Origin: Lawsonibacter sp.
Lineage (GTDB): Bacteria > Bacillota > Clostridia > Oscillospirales > Oscillospiraceae
NCBI GenBank assembly: GCA_022793355.1
Contig: JAAWCR010000113.1
Location: 1 to 7,050, forward strand
DNA length: 7,050 bases
Direction of reading: 5' to 3'
Made by a program: the position numbers and the translations under genes. The notes under the pieces were generated by a model. That model made no database searches, had not been told where the DNA came from, and saw only the letters and a program-made list of their open reading frames with translations. Below are positions 1 to 5,921 of this stretch, piece by piece (within the stretch, counting starts at the first letter, position 1; every line of letters begins with the position of its first letter).

Positions 1-34
1 AAATCTTATAGAGGTCTCGAATGTCGATCAGCAT
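1..34 (-). CDS. ABC transporter ATP-binding protein, N-terminal start only (cut by window edge)
   Basis: An ATG at 34-32 opens a frame reading MLIDIRDLYKI before the window ends. The pattern 'hydrophobic-x-I/V-R-D-L-Y-K-I' is the usual first beta strand of LolD/MacB-type ABC ATPases, just before the A-loop tyrosine. An AGAGGTG ribosome-binding site ends about 6 bases before the ATG, and the start lies 14 bases after the stop of the adaptor gene, so the two are almost certainly co-transcribed. Adaptor, ATPase, then permease is the usual order for MacAB-like exporters in Clostridia, so a permease (MacB/FtsX type) is expected next, outside the window. Only 11 codons are seen, so the call rests on this short match plus context. 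Walker motifs are not in view. Confidence 0.72.
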   Translation of the reverse strand, partial: MLIDIRDLYKI

Positions 35-48
35 ATCAGGCACCTCTA

Positions 49-1779
49 TTAGCCGTAGCTGTAATCAGTGAGAGTGTAGTTGAGGAACACCGTGTCTCCA
101 TCATTCACGCCGGACTTGATCTCCACGTTCTGGGTGTCGGCGATGCCGGTCTCCACCACCACGGGGTAGTAGCCCTCCTCCTGGGTGGGGAAGGTGCGCT
201 TCTGGCCCGGCTCAAAGGTAGGATACTCCAGGTCGGGCAGCTCCTCGGGGGCCTGGTCCATCTGGACAAAGACTACCGATACCCGCTCCCCAGTCTCCTT
301 CATGCTGAAATACTGCACGCAGGCGGTGGGCACCATGACGCAGGCCTCCGATTCGCTGGTGACAAAGGAGTATTGCAGATACGCGCCGTCCATCAGGGAG
401 CCGTCCCAGTTGTCCACCGTCAGGGTGACGGGGTAGTTGGTCATGCCCTGGCCGCTCTCCGCCCCCGCCATGTCGATGGAGGTGACCTCCCCCTGGTACA
501 CGTTTCCGTTCCAGTCCGACAGGTCCACAAAGCTGCCCGGCTTGATGAAAGCGATGTTCCGGTCGTCCACGGTGATGGTGACCAGCATGGTCACGTTGTT
601 GGAGATCATGACCACCGTGTCGCCGCTCTTCACCTCCTGGCCCTCGGTGAGGTTACAGGAGGTGACGGTGCCGTCAATCGGGGCCACCGCGTTGAAGTCG
701 CTCAAGGCCTCCATGGCCTTGGCCAGGTCCTCTGCGGCCTTGTTGATCTCCTCCTGCTTGGCCCGGATGTCCGAGTCGATGGTGGAGGAGCCTAAGTACA
801 AAAGGGCCTCGCCGGCGGACACATTGGCGTAGTTGAGCAGATTTCCCTGGCCCACCACCGGCCCGGAGGCCTTGGCCTCAATGGTCCGGGTCTCATAAAA
901 CTGGGTCTGGCCGTTCTGGTAGGGGTAGATCTCCCCGCCCTCCCCGTCGGTAAGAACGGCGGAGGCGTCCATCTTCTCGGTGAGGGTGCCGGGGTTGTCA
1001 AAAACAATCACCACCTCAAAGTGGACCGCCCCCTCGGGGGAGATGAAGCTGACCTTATTGATCTTCTCCACCCGTCCGGCGTAGGACTTCATCACCGCCG
1101 GGACGGAGACGTCCACGCTCTGTCCCACATAGATGTCGCCCTCATAGGCGTAGCTGAAATAGAGGGACAGCTTCAGCTGCCGGTCGTTGACCAGGGTGGC
1201 CACCTTGGTCCCGGAGGACACGTTCTGGTCAGGCTGGAACTCCATCACATCCTGAAGCTTCCCGGCGAAGGGGGCGGTAACGGTAAGGTTGTTGGCCTGC
1301 TCTAAAAGGTCGGCCATGTCCTTGTTCAGGTCGTCCACCTTCTTCTGTGCGTCGGTGACGGCGTCCTCAGCGGCCTGGCTGTGGATGGTGTACAGCGGAT
1401 CCCCGGCCATGACGGTCTGGCCGCCAGTGACAAAGACCTCCTGCACCGTGCCGCTCTGGGTCAGGGTGATGGCGGCCTGCTCCTTGGCCCGGGCGCTGCC
1501 CTGTCCGGACACCTTGCTCTGGATGGTGCCAATCTGGGCGGTGGCGGGGAAAATCTCCCCCACCGTGTCGTCGGTGGCGGTGAGGAAGCGGTACAGGGCA
1601 AAGCCTCCCCCGCCGAAAATCACCGCCGCCACGCCCAAAGCGATGAGCCGCTTGATGATCTTCCGCCTCCCCTTTCCCACCGGCCGTTTGACCGGGGGCT
1701 TGGGCGGCGCGGGAGGCGCGGCCTCTACCGGGGCGGCCGTCTCCTGAACTACGGGCTGGTTTTCCTTTACATCTGGCAT
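49..1779 (-). CDS. Membrane-anchored HlyD/MacA-type efflux adaptor with two tandem lipoyl/coiled-coil modules
   Basis: This 576-residue protein is an adaptor (membrane fusion) subunit expected to work with an ABC exporter on the outer face of the membrane. Residues 1-42 form a cytoplasmic tail, Pro/Ala-rich at 18-34 and basic at 31-44. Residues 43-65 form one transmembrane anchor, oriented inside-to-outside by the positive charges. The rest is extracellular. It holds two copies of the adaptor fold. Copy 1 has lipoyl halves at about 82-134 and 165-197 (TAPFAGKL), a helical hairpin arm at 135-164 and a beta-barrel at 198-277. Copy 2 has lipoyl halves at about 297-330 and 363-394 (VAPIDGTV), an arm at 335-362 and a barrel at 395-475. 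A membrane-proximal-like domain (480-576) ends the chain. AGGAGA ends about 7 bases before the ATG, which fixes the start. The neighbour downstream starts as an ABC ATPase. The family is secure; the substrate cannot be read from sequence. Confidence 0.9.
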   Translation of the reverse strand: MPDVKENQPVVQETAAPVEAAPPAPPKPPVKRPVGKGRRKIIKRLIALGVAAVIFGGGGFALYRFLTATDDTVGEIFPATAQIGTIQSKVSGQGSARAKEQAAITLTQSGTVQEVFVTGGQTVMAGDPLYTIHSQAAEDAVTDAQKKVDDLNKDMADLLEQANNLTVTAPFAGKLQDVMEFQPDQNVSSGTKVATLVNDRQLKLSLYFSYAYEGDIYVGQSVDVSVPAVMKSYAGRVEKINKVSFISPEGAVHFEVVIVFDNPGTLTEKMDASAVLTDGEGGEIYPYQNGQTQFYETRTIEAKASGPVVGQGNLLNYANVSAGEALLYLGSSTIDSDIRAKQEEINKAAEDLAKAMEALSDFNAVAPIDGTVTSCNLTEGQEVKSGDTVVMISNNVTMLVTITVDDRNIAFIKPGSFVDLSDWNGNVYQGEVTSIDMAGAESGQGMTNYPVTLTVDNWDGSLMDGAYLQYSFVTSESEACVMVPTACVQYFSMKETGERVSVVFVQMDQAPEELPDLEYPTFEPGQKRTFPTQEEGYYPVVVETGIADTQNVEIKSGVNDGDTVFLNYTLTDYSYG

Positions 1780-1804
1780 ATTGGTCTCCTGCTATCCTAA
1801 AACA

Positions 1805-1838
1805 GTCTGGCCCCGGGGCTCTACGCCTCCGGGCAGAC
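1805..1838 (-). other. Hairpin in the 5' leader of the adaptor operon
   Basis: In the leader RNA (minus strand), GTCTG-CCCGG can pair with CCGGG-GC-CAGAC: a 10-pair stem with a 2-base bulge and a 12-base loop, followed by a weak TGTTTT run. It lies between the predicted transcription start (about 1854) and the ribosome-binding site. It could be a leader regulatory structure or a partial attenuator. The U-run is too short to call a terminator. Confidence 0.35.
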
Positions 1839-1860
1839 CAACGGTTGTCCATCGGCTTTT

Positions 1861-1890
1861 ATTATATGCTCCGGCAATGCGGGCTGACAA
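1861..1890 (-). promoter_or_regulatory. Sigma-A-type promoter of the adaptor/ABC operon
   Basis: On the minus strand, TTGTCA (1890-1885, one mismatch to TTGACA) and a perfect TATAAT (1866-1861) are separated by 18 bases. The start of transcription would fall near 1854, giving a leader of about 75 bases before the adaptor ATG. No other good promoter lies between the helicase gene and the adaptor. Confidence 0.75.
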
Positions 1891-1891
1891 C

Positions 1892-1908
1892 TACAAAATG
1901 ATTACAAA
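1892..1908 (-). promoter_or_regulatory. 11-bp-spaced direct repeat TTTGTA, possible response-regulator site
   Basis: Read on the minus strand, TTTGTA occurs at 1908-1903 and again at 1897-1892, exactly 11 bases apart. The second copy ends one base before the -35 hexamer of the adaptor promoter. Head-to-tail half-sites spaced by 11 bases next to a -35 are typical of OmpR/PhoB-family activators, which control many drug- and envelope-stress ABC exporters in Firmicutes. The regulator itself is not in the window, so this is an inference from spacing and position. Confidence 0.4.
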
Positions 1909-1938
1909 TTCTTAAGGAATCCCTTTCCTTGGAAGAAT
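1908..1938. repeat. Interrupted inverted repeat upstream of the adaptor promoter
   Basis: Plus-strand ATTCTT-AAGGAA (1908-1919) pairs with TTCCTT (1925-1930) and AAGAAT (1933-1938): 12 pairs, a 5-base loop and a 2-base bulge at 1931-1932. No U-run follows on either strand, so it is not a clear terminator. It overlaps the outer TTTGTA repeat, so it may be an operator, or a secondary hairpin of the helicase transcript. Confidence 0.35.
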
Positions 1939-1960
1939 ATTGCTCTTTTTTATATAGACG

Positions 1961-1990
1961 CAGGAGACGGGCAAAGGTTCCCGCCTCCTG
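1961..1990 (-). terminator. Probable transcription terminator of the helicase gene
   Basis: An 11-pair stem (1961-1971 with 1980-1990, 8-base loop) starts 8 bases after the helicase stop codon. In the minus-strand RNA position 7 is a G-U pair, whereas the plus-strand RNA would have an A-C mismatch, so the structure favours the helicase transcript. The run after the stem is CGTCTATAT rather than a clean U-tract, so termination may be partial. Confidence 0.55.
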
Positions 1991-1997
1991 AAAATTT

Positions 1998-4514
1998 TCA
2001 CATCTTTTTCATATGGGCCGCTGCGGATTTAAGCATAAGGCGTTTTGTGCCCACATTGTCGAAGGCAATTTCCACCAGCGCGTCGCCCCCCATAGGCTGA
2101 AGCGAGAGGACCATCCCCTTTCCAAAGGCCTTGTGGCTGACCATATCGCCTTTGGCGATCTGGAGGGAGTGGCCGGCGGTTTGCATGGAACGGGCGGACG
2201 CACCTTGCAGGGGCCGCCGCACTGGACGGCCCGCCTCTCCGGGTTTGTTTCCCGACAGCGGGACTGCGCCCTCCGCACGTCCCGCTCCGTAGGCGGGACG
2301 CTGGCCGTAGCCTCCGTATCCGCCATAGCCGGACATACGACTGGGCATGCCGCCCCAATCCTCGGTTGGGTCGGACAGGAATGTCTTTCCCGATCGCTCC
2401 AAGTGCTCAGGGGGGATCTCCTCCACAAACCGGGAGGGCCGGTTGGCACTGGTGCGTCCGAAGAGCATGCGCTGCCCGGCGCAGGTGAGCGTGAGCTCCT
2501 CCCTGGCCCGGGTCATGGCCACATAGCACAGCCGGCGCTCCTCCTCCATCTCCTCCGCCTCGCCAATGGCCCGGATGCCGGGGAAGATGCCCTCCTCCGC
2601 CCCCACCACAAAGACGGATGGAAACTCCAGCCCCTTGGCGGCGTGCATAGTCATCATCACCACGCAGTCCTGGCTGGGGTCGTGGCTGTCGATGTCGGTG
2701 TACAGGGCAATCTCGTCCAGAAAGCCGTGGAGGGCATCGGACAGAGGCTCCCCCTGGTCCGCCCGGTTCTCCAAATAACTGTTGATGGAGGTGAGCAGCT
2801 CCCGCACGTTCTCCAGGCGGGTGCGGTCCTCCACCGTATTCCTGGTCTCCAGCATAACGGCGTAGCCGGTGCGGGAAAGCAGCTCCTCATAGAAGGCGGG
2901 GAGGGTCATCCGGTTTTCCGCCAGCAGCTGGTAGAGTCCCTGAATCAGCCCAGTAAACTCCACCAACCTTTTGGACGCCTTTTGCAGCTCCGGGTACAGG
3001 GCGGCGTTGTCGATAACGGCGTAGAAGGAGCTCTCCTCCCGGCGGGCAATCTCCAGGGCGGTTTCCACCGTTCTGGCCCCAATCCCCCGGGGCGGGTTGT
3101 TGATGATTCGGGTGAGGCGCAGATCGTCCTCCGGGTTGTCCAGCACGGCCAGATAGGCCAGCACGTCCTTCACCTCCGCCCGGTCGAAGAACCGGGTGCC
3201 CCCGATGATGCGGTAAGGGACCCCGTTCCGCTTGAACGCCTGCTCAATCTGGTTGGACTGGGCATTCATCCGGTAGAGGATGGCGTGGTCCTTCCACTTC
3301 CTGCCCTGGCCGTAGTTGTCCAGAATTTTTGTGGCGACATACTGGGCCTCGTCGTTTTCGTTCATGGCGGTGTACAGATGAAGCATCTCTCCCGGCCCCG
3401 CCCTGGTCCACAGCTCCTTGCCCTTGCGTCCCTGATTGTTGCGGATGACGGCATTGGCCGCGTCCAGGATGTGGCCGGTGGAGCGGTAATTTTCCTCCAG
3501 GCGAATCACCCGGGCTCCCTTGTACTGCTTCTCAAAGGAGAGGATATTTTCAATCGTGGCCCCCCGGAAGCGGTAGATGGACTGGTCGTCGTCGCCCACC
3601 ACGCAGAAGTTCTCATAGCCTCCCGCCAGGGTGGAAGCCAGAAGATACTGCAGATTGTTGGTATCCTGATACTCGTCAATCAATACATAACGGAATTTCC
3701 GCTGATAATATTCCCGTACATCATCAAACCCCTTCAACAGCCGGACGGTGTGCAGGATGATGTCGTCAAAGTCCAGGGCGTTTGCCTCCCACAGGCGGCG
3801 CTGATACTCCAAATAGACCTTGGCGATTTTGGCCAGCCGGAAGTCCCCGGACTTCTCGCACTCCTCCAGATACTCGGGTGCAAGCTTCATGGCGTCCTTG
3901 GCCCGGGAGATATACCCCAGGATGGAGCGGGGGGCAAACTGCTTGTCATCCAGGTTCTGCTCCTTCACAATATCCTTCAGCACCCGGAGGGAGTCGTCGG
4001 TGTCATAGATGGTAAAGGAGGAGGCAAAGCCCAGCTTGTCAATGTCCCGGCGGAGGATACGCACACAGGCAGAGTGAAAGGTGCTAGCCCACACGTCGTT
4101 GCCAGCGGGACCCAGCATGGCGGCCAGGCGGTCCTTCAGCTCTCCGGCGGCCTTGTTGGTAAAGGTAATGGCCAGAATGGTCCAGGGGGCGGCGGGGTCC
4201 AGGCGGCACAGCCGCTCCTGACGAGCCCGGTCCCCCTCTCCCGTCCGGACATACTCCTCCAGAAAGATCAGGTCCTCCTCCGTGACAAACGCCGGAACCT
4301 CCTCGCTGTCCGACCCCCGGCCATACTTCATCAGGTTGGCGATGCGTTGAATCAGCACCGTAGTCTTGCCGCTCCCCGCTCCGGCCAGCAGAAGGAGGGG
4401 CCCCTCGGTTGCCAGTGCCGCCTTCTGCTGCTCCGGGTTGAGCCTGGCGAAGTCCCGGGCGATTGCCCCCCTGCGAGCCTTGCAGAAGCGCAGTTCCTGT
4501 TCGTGGTTCAGCAT
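1998..4514 (-). CDS. pcrA: ATP-dependent DNA helicase PcrA/UvrD (superfamily 1)
   Basis: This 838-residue 3'-to-5' DNA helicase acts in nucleotide-excision repair, in clearing recombination filaments and in replication-transcription conflicts. The full motif set is visible in order: Q motif LNPEQQKAA (25-33), Walker A AGAGSGKTT (44-52), Ia TFTNKAAGEL (117-126), II DEYQD (280-284), III VVGDDDQSIYRFRGA (305-319), IV LEENYRST, V TMHAAKGLEFPSV, and VI YVAMTRARE. A flexible linker with GYGGYGGYG (from about 728) leads to a C-terminal Tudor domain (788-838, VSHKAFGKGMV...), the PcrA part known to bind RNA polymerase. The frame stays open to 4634, but I start at 4514: AGGAG lies 7 bases upstream, the Q motif follows at once, and a consensus promoter sits inside the longer reading. 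About 40 extra residues (66-106) lie between motifs I and Ia. No ligA neighbour is present. Confidence 0.95.
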   Translation of the reverse strand: MLNHEQELRFCKARRGAIARDFARLNPEQQKAALATEGPLLLLAGAGSGKTTVLIQRIANLMKYGRGSDSEEVPAFVTEEDLIFLEEYVRTGEGDRARQERLCRLDPAAPWTILAITFTNKAAGELKDRLAAMLGPAGNDVWASTFHSACVRILRRDIDKLGFASSFTIYDTDDSLRVLKDIVKEQNLDDKQFAPRSILGYISRAKDAMKLAPEYLEECEKSGDFRLAKIAKVYLEYQRRLWEANALDFDDIILHTVRLLKGFDDVREYYQRKFRYVLIDEYQDTNNLQYLLASTLAGGYENFCVVGDDDQSIYRFRGATIENILSFEKQYKGARVIRLEENYRSTGHILDAANAVIRNNQGRKGKELWTRAGPGEMLHLYTAMNENDEAQYVATKILDNYGQGRKWKDHAILYRMNAQSNQIEQAFKRNGVPYRIIGGTRFFDRAEVKDVLAYLAVLDNPEDDLRLTRIINNPPRGIGARTVETALEIARREESSFYAVIDNAALYPELQKASKRLVEFTGLIQGLYQLLAENRMTLPAFYEELLSRTGYAVMLETRNTVEDRTRLENVRELLTSINSYLENRADQGEPLSDALHGFLDEIALYTDIDSHDPSQDCVVMMTMHAAKGLEFPSVFVVGAEEGIFPGIRAIGEAEEMEEERRLCYVAMTRAREELTLTCAGQRMLFGRTSANRPSRFVEEIPPEHLERSGKTFLSDPTEDWGGMPSRMSGYGGYGGYGQRPAYGAGRAEGAVPLSGNKPGEAGRPVRRPLQGASARSMQTAGHSLQIAKGDMVSHKAFGKGMVLSLQPMGGDALVEIAFDNVGTKRLMLKSAAAHMKKM

Positions 4515-4568
4515 ATGTACACTCCTATTTTCTGAATGATTGCGGGGACGGCCGCAGGCCGTTTCTTC

Positions 4569-4597
4569 ATTGTACCCCAAACCCGCCCTCCGGTCAA
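4569..4597 (-). promoter_or_regulatory. Sigma-A-type promoter of pcrA
   Basis: On the minus strand TTGACC (4597-4592) is followed after exactly 17 bases by TACAAT (4574-4569). Transcription would start near 4562, leaving a leader of about 48 bases before the ATG at 4514. It decides the start of the helicase gene, because it lies within the region that a longer reading from 4634 would translate. Confidence 0.75.
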
Positions 4598-4610
4598 CCA
4601 AAGAAAAGGG

Positions 4611-4639
4611 ACATATCCCCCGACTGCCCCGCATAGACT
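4611..4639 (+). promoter_or_regulatory. Sigma-E-like (mother-cell) promoter upstream of the exported protein gene
   Basis: ACATATC (4611-4617) and CATAGACT (4632-4639) are separated by exactly 14 bases. This fits the sporulation sigma-E pattern KMATATT-N14-CATACAHT (from memory, B. subtilis): 5 of 7 positions in the -35 and 7 of 8 in the -10. Transcription would start near 4646 and give a leader of about 129 bases before the ATG at 4775. The match is good but unproven. The element lies about 14 bases upstream of and back-to-back with the pcrA -35. Confidence 0.45.
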
Positions 4640-4670
4640 GGAGCTGTGGACGGGCTAAGAGGAAAGTGAA

Positions 4671-4725
4671 ACCAATTTGTAACCAATTTTTTACTGTCTC
4701 GTAACGGCTCCGACAAGAAGGTAAC
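4671..4725 (+). promoter_or_regulatory. Phased repeats (ACCAATTT x2, GTAAC x3), operator-like
   Basis: ACCAATTT occurs at 4671 and 4682 (11 bases apart). GTAAC occurs at 4679, 4701 and 4721, so the first two copies are two 11-base steps apart, with a degenerate TTTA between them at 4690. The array lies just upstream of an extended -10 (4736-4744). Its spacing suggests an OmpR/PhoB-type activator binding one face of the helix. The half-site TTTGTAA resembles the TTTGTA repeats before the adaptor promoter. The function is inferred from pattern only. Confidence 0.4.
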
Positions 4726-4735
4726 AGAACATTCG

Positions 4736-4744
4736 TGCTAAGAT
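4736..4744 (+). promoter_or_regulatory. Extended -10 promoter element for the exported protein gene
   Basis: TGCTAAGAT is an extended -10 (TG-N-TAAGAT) with no recognisable -35 at the proper distance (4716-4721 reads AGAAGG). Transcription would start near 4751. A -10 without a -35, preceded by a repeat array, would fit an activator-dependent sigma-A promoter as an alternative to the sigma-E-like one further upstream. Confidence 0.4.
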
Positions 4745-4774
4745 AGAGTTACAATCAGGAAAGGAGGTCCCCTC

Positions 4775-5407
4775 ATGAAAAAATTACTGCTGACCGCTCT
4801 GATTACCTCCCTGCTCATCCTGCCCTTTGGCGGTACGGCGCTGGCCGTCCCCGAGGAGGCCGCCGCTCCCGTACCGGTAAACGAATATCTGCCCGGCCGG
4901 GTTCCCGCCCGGACGGACGCGGCGGAGGCCATGTCCCCCGCCCTCCATGCGGTAATCCTGGCTATGATGAATCAGGAGGCCTCCCGTTTTCGCTCCAGCG
5001 ACAGTCTGCTGGCCTGGGAGAGCCTGTATAACTTTCTCTCCCTCTACGGACAGATGGACAACCGGGGTGCGTTGGAGGACGATGTGCTTCTCCTCCCCCA
5101 GGAGACCGCCTGGGATTATGCCGCCGCGCTGGACCTGAACCTGGAGCAGATGGGCGGTCTGCCCGCCGGGATTTTGGACCGGCTGGGTTATAACAACGTC
5201 TCCCGCTGTTATGAGGTAACCCCCGGGGACGACGGTCTGTCTCAGATTCAAGTGCGTTCCGTCACCCCCGCCGCCTCCGGGCTCCGGCTTACCGGCGCCT
5301 TGGTCTACGCCCCTGACAACCGCGACCTGGTCCAGTTCCAGGCCACGCTTCAGCCCCGGGACAACATGTTCGGCTACGCCCTTACCGGGCTGAGCCTGAC
5401 CGATTAA
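4775..5407 (+). CDS. Exported protein of unknown function with N-terminal signal peptide
   Basis: I do not recognise this 210-residue protein. Residues 1-24 are a classical Sec signal peptide: MKK, a leucine-rich core, then TALA before Val25, fitting signal peptidase I. No lipobox cysteine is present. The mature part (about 186 residues) starts with a flexible Ala/Pro segment (25-50). A helical region follows at about 52-120 (ALHAVILAMMNQEASRF, SLLAWESLYNFLSLYG), and the C-terminal part (about 140-210) looks beta-rich (QIQVRSVTP, LRLTGALVYAP, VQFQATLQP, YALTGLSL). There is a single cysteine (SRCYEV) and no visible catalytic or binding motif. A strong AAGGAGGT ends 6 bases before the ATG. The gene stands alone, divergent from pcrA, and ends at a strong terminator. 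The sigma-E-like promoter hints at a sporulation role; the phased repeats hint instead at an envelope or nutrient signal. Confidence 0.85.
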   Translation: MKKLLLTALITSLLILPFGGTALAVPEEAAAPVPVNEYLPGRVPARTDAAEAMSPALHAVILAMMNQEASRFRSSDSLLAWESLYNFLSLYGQMDNRGALEDDVLLLPQETAWDYAAALDLNLEQMGGLPAGILDRLGYNNVSRCYEVTPGDDGLSQIQVRSVTPAASGLRLTGALVYAPDNRDLVQFQATLQPRDNMFGYALTGLSLTD

Positions 5408-5419
5408 GAACCGTGAAGC

Positions 5420-5450
5420 AGCCGCCCCCCGGCTTGGCCGGGGGGCGGCT
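5420..5450. terminator. Strong GC hairpin terminator between convergent genes
   Basis: A perfect 14-pair stem (5420-5433 with 5437-5450, 3-base loop TTG) starts 12 bases after the stop of the exported protein gene and is followed by TTTCATTTCGATTT on the plus strand. It also lies 15 bases past the stop of the convergent abrB-like gene. The minus-strand side lacks a good U-run, so it is best for the plus gene but may block read-through both ways. Confidence 0.9.
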
Positions 5451-5465
5451 TTCATTTCGATTTCG

Positions 5466-5717
5466 TTACTTCTGAAACACTTCGTTCATCTCCTGGAAGC
5501 ACTTGGGACAAACATTCTTCCCACGGAACTCGATAATGTCCTTTTCGCTGTCACAGAAGATGCAGGCAGGCTGAAACTTCTTTAACACGATAGCAGGACC
5601 GTCCATGTAGATCTCTAGGGAATCCTTCTCCTCAATGTCAAGCGTGCGTCGCAGTTCGATGGGCAGTACAATGCGGCCCAGTTCGTCCACCTTTCGGACA
5701 ATCCCAGTGGATTTCAT
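5466..5717 (-). CDS. abrB: AbrB-family transition-state regulator with four-cysteine C-terminal tail
   Basis: This 83-residue DNA-binding protein belongs to the AbrB/MazE/SpoVT swapped-hairpin family. Residues 1-47 are the AbrB domain, with the hallmark stretches GIVRKVDELGRIVLPIELRR and LDIEEKDSLEI. Arg8, Lys9, Arg15, Arg23 and Arg24 are in the places used for DNA contact in B. subtilis AbrB. It is far shorter than SpoVT, which adds a GAF domain. AbrB proteins repress stationary-phase and sporulation genes during growth. The tail carries Cys52-x2-Cys55 and Cys70-x2-Cys73, a zinc-ribbon-like pattern that B. subtilis AbrB lacks. AAGGAGG ends 7 bases before the ATG. The gene has its own consensus promoter and diverges from spmA, so it may bind the shared spacer and regulate itself or spmAB. 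The symbol is by family; paralogues such as abh are possible. Confidence 0.9.
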   Translation of the reverse strand: MKSTGIVRKVDELGRIVLPIELRRTLDIEEKDSLEIYMDGPAIVLKKFQPACIFCDSEKDIIEFRGKNVCPKCFQEMNEVFQK

Positions 5718-5747
5718 GTAATTGCCTCCTTTTTATCTGTCCCGAAC

Positions 5748-5771
5748 CCGGGGTCCATGGGCTAGCCCCGG
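5748..5771 (-). other. Hairpin in the abrB leader
   Basis: CCGGGG (5748-5753) and CCCCGG (5766-5771) form a 6-pair stem. A nested perfect palindrome, GGGCTAGCCC (5759-5768), overlaps it as an alternative fold. Both lie in the leader between the predicted start of transcription (about 5785) and the ribosome-binding site. They may be an mRNA stabiliser or a binding site; no terminator run follows. Confidence 0.3.
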
Positions 5772-5791
5772 CACATTGTTTTCTCACCACT

Positions 5792-5820
5792 ATTCTAGCG
5801 GTAAAAAAAAGCCGTGTCAA
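5792..5820 (-). promoter_or_regulatory. Consensus sigma-A promoter of abrB
   Basis: On the minus strand a perfect TTGACA (5820-5815) is followed after exactly 17 bases by TAGAAT (5797-5792). Transcription would start near 5785. The bases further upstream (about 5821-5880) are rich in A/T runs and could serve as an UP element or, since AbrB proteins favour AT-rich DNA and often control themselves, as an autoregulatory site. Confidence 0.85.
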
Positions 5821-5882
5821 CTGTTTTTATCGGGCAAAATAGTATAAAAAATGTAGAATTTTTGTGAATAAAGGGGGAGTTC

Positions 5883-5921
5883 CTGGTTTTTCCTGTAAAT
5901 TTCTGGTTTTCTGCATACATG
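5883..5921 (+). promoter_or_regulatory. Possible sporulation promoter region of spmA with 20-bp direct repeat
   Basis: CTGGTTTT occurs at 5883-5890 and 5903-5910, 20 bases apart. CATACATG (5914-5921) resembles a sigma-E -10 (CATACAHT, first six positions matching), and the spmAB genes of B. subtilis are sigma-E dependent. No convincing -35 lies 13-14 bases upstream, so this is only a candidate. No good sigma-A promoter faces spmA either. Confidence 0.25.

Noticed and set aside
2013..4535. 840-codon open frame on the plus strand opposite pcrA
   Set aside because: It is a mirror of GC-rich codon use in pcrA. Its translation is rich in Gly, His, Val and Gln with no domain, while the minus strand has every helicase motif.
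4515..4634. 40-residue N-terminal extension of the helicase
   Set aside because: The extension contains the pcrA promoter, has no good ribosome-binding site, and precedes the normal start MLNHEQ with its AGGAG. The ATG at 4634 also falls inside the sigma-E-like -10 of the other strand.
4570..4704. Possible small plus-strand peptide frame through the pcrA/exported-protein spacer
   Set aside because: It would need a TTG start without a ribosome-binding site and overlaps both the pcrA promoter and the sigma-E-like element.
4727..4738. LexA-like SOS box (GAAC-N4-GTGC)
   Set aside because: Only one half matches the Gram-positive box well, and it is too far from the pcrA promoter to act as its operator.
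4784..5455. 223-codon minus-strand frame opposite the exported protein gene
   Set aside because: It would start inside the terminator hairpin and lacks a ribosome-binding site. The plus-strand frame has a signal peptide and an excellent ribosome-binding site.
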